From assembly GCA_022828595.1 (NCBI GenBank), contig JAKGHH010000001.1:121098999-121162998 (forward strand): 64,000 bases of DNA, in the 5' to 3' direction. Shown one piece after another: positions 60,871 to 64,000 of this stretch; positions within the stretch are counted from its first letter, which is position 1; each line of letters begins with the position of its first letter. The position numbers and the translations under genes were made by a program. Source of the stretch: Nelumbo lutea. Lineage: Eukaryota; Streptophyta; Magnoliopsida; Proteales; Nelumbonaceae. The notes beneath the pieces are model-generated. The model did no database searches. It had not been told where the DNA came from and was given only the letters and a program-made list of their open reading frames with translations.

Positions 60871-61143
60871 TTTTTAACTGCAAAAGGGAGATAAGTTCTT
60901 CCAAATGCAGCCTCAAAATAATCACTTTGTGCAAAAGAATGCCAAAGGTCTGTAATTGTGCAAAACATTGGGCAATGACCTTTTATCTTCTGGATTTTAG
61001 TAATGGATTACTTTTCTATTCAAGTCATTACTTATTGGGGAAAGATATTTAATTTGGGGCAAATGGTACATAATCCCCTCCAAGATAAAGCTTACCCGAT
61101 ATAGCCAGAAACGAGACCGACTACAGTCAGTGCAAGTTCATGC

Positions 61144-61323
61144 TCAGTCAGGGCAAAGCACATTCGGGCAAAGCACTGACCGAAACAGAACTGACCGAAC
61201 GGTCATTGCACTGACCGTTCCAAGATAAAAACTGTTCGAACGGTCATTGCACTGACCGAAACAGAACTCCTAGACAATTCCCTTCTGAGTTCAGCTTCAG
61301 TCAGGGCAAAGCACATTCGGGCA
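61144..61323. repeat. Cluster of interleaved direct repeats built on ACTGACCG
   Basis: Three repeat pairs interleave. A 27-bp pair is at 61144-61170 and 61297-61323 (contains GGGCAAAGCACATTCGGGCA). A 20-bp pair is at 61173-61192 and 61249-61268 (GCACTGACCGAAACAGAACT). A 22-bp pair is at 61196-61217 and 61237-61258 (contains GAACGGTCATTGCACTGACC). Short inverse pairs (GACCG AA CGGTC, GGTCA...TGACC) occur within. Confidence 0.8.
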
Positions 61324-61502
61324 GTTTTTACTGCCTTACATTGAGAATATCTCCCTACTTGTATGCTTTATTTCATGGAGATATGATATATCCAATGCAA
61401 GGTTACAAAAAGACTGTTAGAATGGTGTGGGCACAGATTTGCCCTGATAGAAGCCGATCTTCTCCCTTCTATACCGCTGGGATATGCTACCCACAAATGC
61501 TA

Positions 61503-61617
61503 CCTACACCTACCCACAAGATTCTGCAGCTGCACACTCGAAACATCTCCAATACTTAGAATGCTGTCATTCATGGGGAGATGTTCCCAATATGCAGTTG
61601 TATTGTCTTGTGGCTAG
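61503..61617. mobile_element. Foldback MITE, family type copy
   Basis: The left arm CTACCCACAAGATTCTGCAG, then CTGCACACTCGAAACATCTC, pairs with the right arm GGGGAGATGTTCCCAATATG, then CAGTTGTATTGTCTTGTGGC. The loop is about 25 bp. A related, more diverged hairpin lies just upstream at 61331-61399 (CATTGAGAATATCTCC with GGAGATATGATATATCCAATG). Confidence 0.65.
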
Positions 61618-61674
61618 CAAGACAATAGATTTTTTTTTTTCTTTTAAAAAAAAAAAATCTAGTCTTCTAAACTA

Positions 61675-62092
61675 GGGGTGTCAATTGAACCGGATTTGGT
61701 CAAATCAGATTGGGTCCAATATGAATTCATTACAGATGGACCTGGTTCAGTCCAATCCGACGAATACTTTGAATCATTTTGGACTGGTCCAATTTAATGT
61801 TTGGACCATCTAGTCTGATCAAATTGGTTTTAATTTAGATTGATTCCAACACAAATCTGGTCCATTGTTATTTGTCTGTTTTATCTTCTATCAATGGACT
61901 GGATATCATTGGTTCAATCCAACCCAGTCTAATGTAAATCCATTCTACATGGACCAGGTCCAATTCAATCGTCTAATAAATATTTTGGATCATTAAGTCA
62001 GGACTGGTCCAATTCAATATGTCTTATTGGTCTGCTCAATTTGTCCAAATTGAATTTGATTCCAATCCAAAACTGATTTATTGACACCCATG
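61675..62092. mobile_element. Head-to-tail pair of GGGTGTCAATTGG-family MITEs, forward orientation
   Basis: Copy 1 runs from GGGGTGTCAATTGAACCG (61675) to AATCTGGTCCATTG (about 61868). Copy 2 runs from TCAATGGACTGG (about 61890) to CTGATTTATTGACACCC (62090). Same strand as the single copy at 57963. Confidence 0.65.
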
Positions 62093-62415
62093 CTTTAAGC
62101 CTACCAAAGAATGTGAATTTGATAAGTTACTTAACTGTAACATCACTTCCTTTCTATATGAAGTAGGCTTTACTTGAATGTGCAACATTTTTTTTTTGGT
62201 ATTTGGTGCTATGCACCATTAATAATAAGTTCCCCCTGACGCTGATTTGATTCCACGTCAACGCTGGAATAAACCTAGCAACACACCAACGAGCAACCCC
62301 TGTAAATTGAAAAATTACCTACATGTGGCATCACCCCTTGTTTTATGAAGTAAGCTTTGCCATGTACTACTGCTGTGCTTTGCCTTGGGACTCTTAATTT
62401 GTTGAGAAAAAAATA

Positions 62416-63449
62416 GGGTAAACCGTTGAAACTAGACCTGTTCATGGGCCGGGTAGCCTGATGGGCCAGCCCGGCCCGACCCGACCCCCGAACGGGCTTG
62501 AAAATACTTATAGGCCCGCGAACTTAAATTCGGGCAAAAAATCCCGACCCGCAATAAATTCGAGCCAGGCTCGGGTTTTGTCAAAATAGCCCGGCCCGGC
62601 CCGACCTAATATTAAACTTAAAAGCAATTATGTAATTATGTTCATTTGAATAAATTTTTTGATTTAAGGATGTAAAATTATGTTTTAAAAAATAAAAGAA
62701 AGGGAAAAATACCATATTGTAGGCCCATTGTTCATTTAAATAGAAAAAAAAAATACTATCTGAATTTTTAATTCTAATTTGAATAGGAAAAATTGTTTTT
62801 TTTTTTCAATTAGGTCGGGCTTCGGGCTTTTTACCAGGGCCAGGCTCGGCCCAAGTTATAGGCCTGTTGGTTAGGCCGGGCTTGGGCTCGGGCCTAGTAT
62901 ATTTTCATAAGTGACAAGTGAAAGCCCGGCCCGGCCCGGCCCATGAACAAGTCTAGTTGAAACCTCCCCTGAAGTTTATGATTATTTATGAAGCTTCCCC
63001 TAAAGTTTGATAATTGCAATCACCTCCCGTGAGTTTTTTTTTTTTACATAATTGCAAGTAAACCCTCTCTAATAGAATTTTCTAAAAAAATGCATGAAAA
63101 TATCCAAAATGCCCATGCAATTATTGTTAACAAAAATGTTTGTTTTTCAAATTTTCTCTTCATATGAATCACTACTCCAAACCCTTCCATTCTCTTTTTC
63201 TAAATTTATTTATTTTCCAAATTTGCCCTTTGTATCAATCATTCAAAGGTAAAGATACAACTTTAAATTCTCTTTATTTTTGTTGTCTATAAATTTTATA
63301 TTATTTTGTTTTTCTTATAGAAAACTAGCCTCTATAATAACTGTATGAGTATTTTGGACATTTTCATGCCTTTTTTCAGACTATTCTACTAGAGGGGGTT
63401 TACTTGCAACTATATTAAAAAATTCAAGGGAGGTTTCAGTAATTTACCC
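62416..63449. mobile_element. MITE with long terminal inverted repeats, interrupted by a hAT element
   Basis: Removing 62433-62963 restores a left arm GGGTAAACCGTTGAAAC|CTCCCCTGAAG. It mirrors the right end CAAGGGAGGTTTCAGTAATTTACCC (63424-63449, in two pieces). Inner arm text also pairs: TTGCAAGTAAACCCTCTCTA with AGAGGGGGTTTACTTGCAAC, and ATGCATGAAAATATCC with GGACATTTTCATGCC. The flanks AAAAAAATA and AAGAAATTA agree at 7 of 9, weakly hinting at a Mutator-type 9-bp duplication. Confidence 0.7.
62433..62955. mobile_element. hAT-type non-autonomous element nested in the outer MITE
   Basis: The ends TAGACCTGTTCATGGGCCGG and the inverse of CCGGCCCATGAACAAGTCTA match at all but one base. The 8-bp flanks GTTGAAAC are identical (62425-62432 and 62956-62963). 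The interior is GC-rich at the ends (repeated CCCGGCCCG and GGGCTCGGG) with an AT-rich core and no transposase. Confidence 0.9.
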
Positions 63450-64000
63450 AAGAAATTATCACTTTTTGGTGGATTATACCGATGCCTAAACTTAGGATGT
63501 TATTATCAACAAAACTCACATATATCCTTCATAACTATCATAGTATGTGGGGAATGGGCAAAAAATAGAGGGCATCACCCCAGATAGAAATTGAAGAAAA
63601 GGTTTCATAATGGCACTTAGGTTGCTTTTTTTTTTTGAAAAACCATCTAACTATACCCTCATCTCTGAACAAATGATGCTAATTAATCCAAGAGAACCTC
63701 TTAAAATCCAAATTATCCATCAAGTGGACAGAGAATTGCATTGAAACATGCTTTGGTCTTAATGTGCTGCCATGTGCAAAATTTTTGTGTATGTATCTCT
63801 TAATTATCTAAGTAACTTATCTATTAAATGTATGTGCTACAGGACCCCTCGTTACTTGCCAAGATGTACTATGAGGACCAGAATCATCTTTTGTAGATAT
63901 AGTGACGGGGTGTGCTAGACAATAAAGAACCTAGTTAGGAACCCCTGTGTATCAAAGTTTGTTTGATCAACTGGTCTAGTATTCAGTCTCTATGGCCCCC
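63450..64000. other. Intergenic or intronic; possible short terminal exon
   Basis: At 63841 TATGTGCTACAG| is acceptor-like and is followed by DPSLLAKMYYEDQNHLL and a TAG (63843-63896). If real it would be the last exon of a plus-strand gene. No preceding exon was found, so support is slight. Confidence 0.2.

Noticed and set aside
1..64000. Conserved plant microRNA precursors
   Set aside because: I scanned by eye for the common mature sequences (such as miR156, 159, 160, 164, 166, 167, 171, 172, 390, 396, 399) and saw none; a proper search was not possible.

Overview
This window is nuclear DNA from a flowering plant, probably a dicot or magnoliid. The evidence is two plant-specific gene models with GT-AG introns, plant Ty1/copia and Ty3/Tat retrotransposons, L1-type LINEs with an RNase H domain, dense miniature inverted-repeat elements (MITEs), AT-rich spacers and a 100-N scaffold gap at 17889-17988. 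I cannot name the species from the sequence. No prokaryotic features, CRISPR arrays, rRNA or tRNA genes were found.

Layout. 1-4065: a decayed copia element on the minus strand, running off the left edge, with its 5' LTR and primer-binding site intact. 4425-5586: a 5'-truncated LINE with a target-site duplication. 6499-8160: an unidentified retroposon-like insert. 9729-10494: exon 1 of a CorA-like Mg2+ transporter family gene on the minus strand, with a possible 5' leader exon further right. 12.5-15.4 kb: the 3' part of a Tat-like Ty3 element, with an antisense accessory ORF, polypurine tract and 3' LTR. 16-25.7 kb: the gap, a possible leader exon, a cluster of CACGTG G-boxes and long AT-rich spacers. 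26.9-31.4 kb: a broken minus-strand LINE interrupted by about 1.6 kb of foreign DNA. 31.6-35.0 kb: a Tat gag-protease fragment with PBS and LTR. 35-48 kb: spacer with foldback MITEs, a large inverted repeat and an 82-bp minisatellite. 49129-49656: a complete two-exon gene for a small single-pass membrane protein of the At5g65660 type. 50-64 kb: intergenic DNA rich in MITEs, including a hAT MITE with an exact 8-bp duplication and a hAT element nested in the terminal repeat of another MITE.

Only two protein genes are convincing, and they are not functionally linked. The dominant story is transposable-element layering. The copia, LINE and Tat coding regions are all frameshifted or carry stops, and several stops look like CAG to TAG or TGG to TAG transitions, as expected from decay of methylated, silenced elements. 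I did not find a clearly new biological system. The best candidates for follow-up are the unstopped 82-bp minisatellite, the G-box cluster, the Tat antisense ORF, the ACTGACCG repeat cluster at 61.1-61.3 kb, the nested MITE, and the CorA exon whose downstream exons are not visible.
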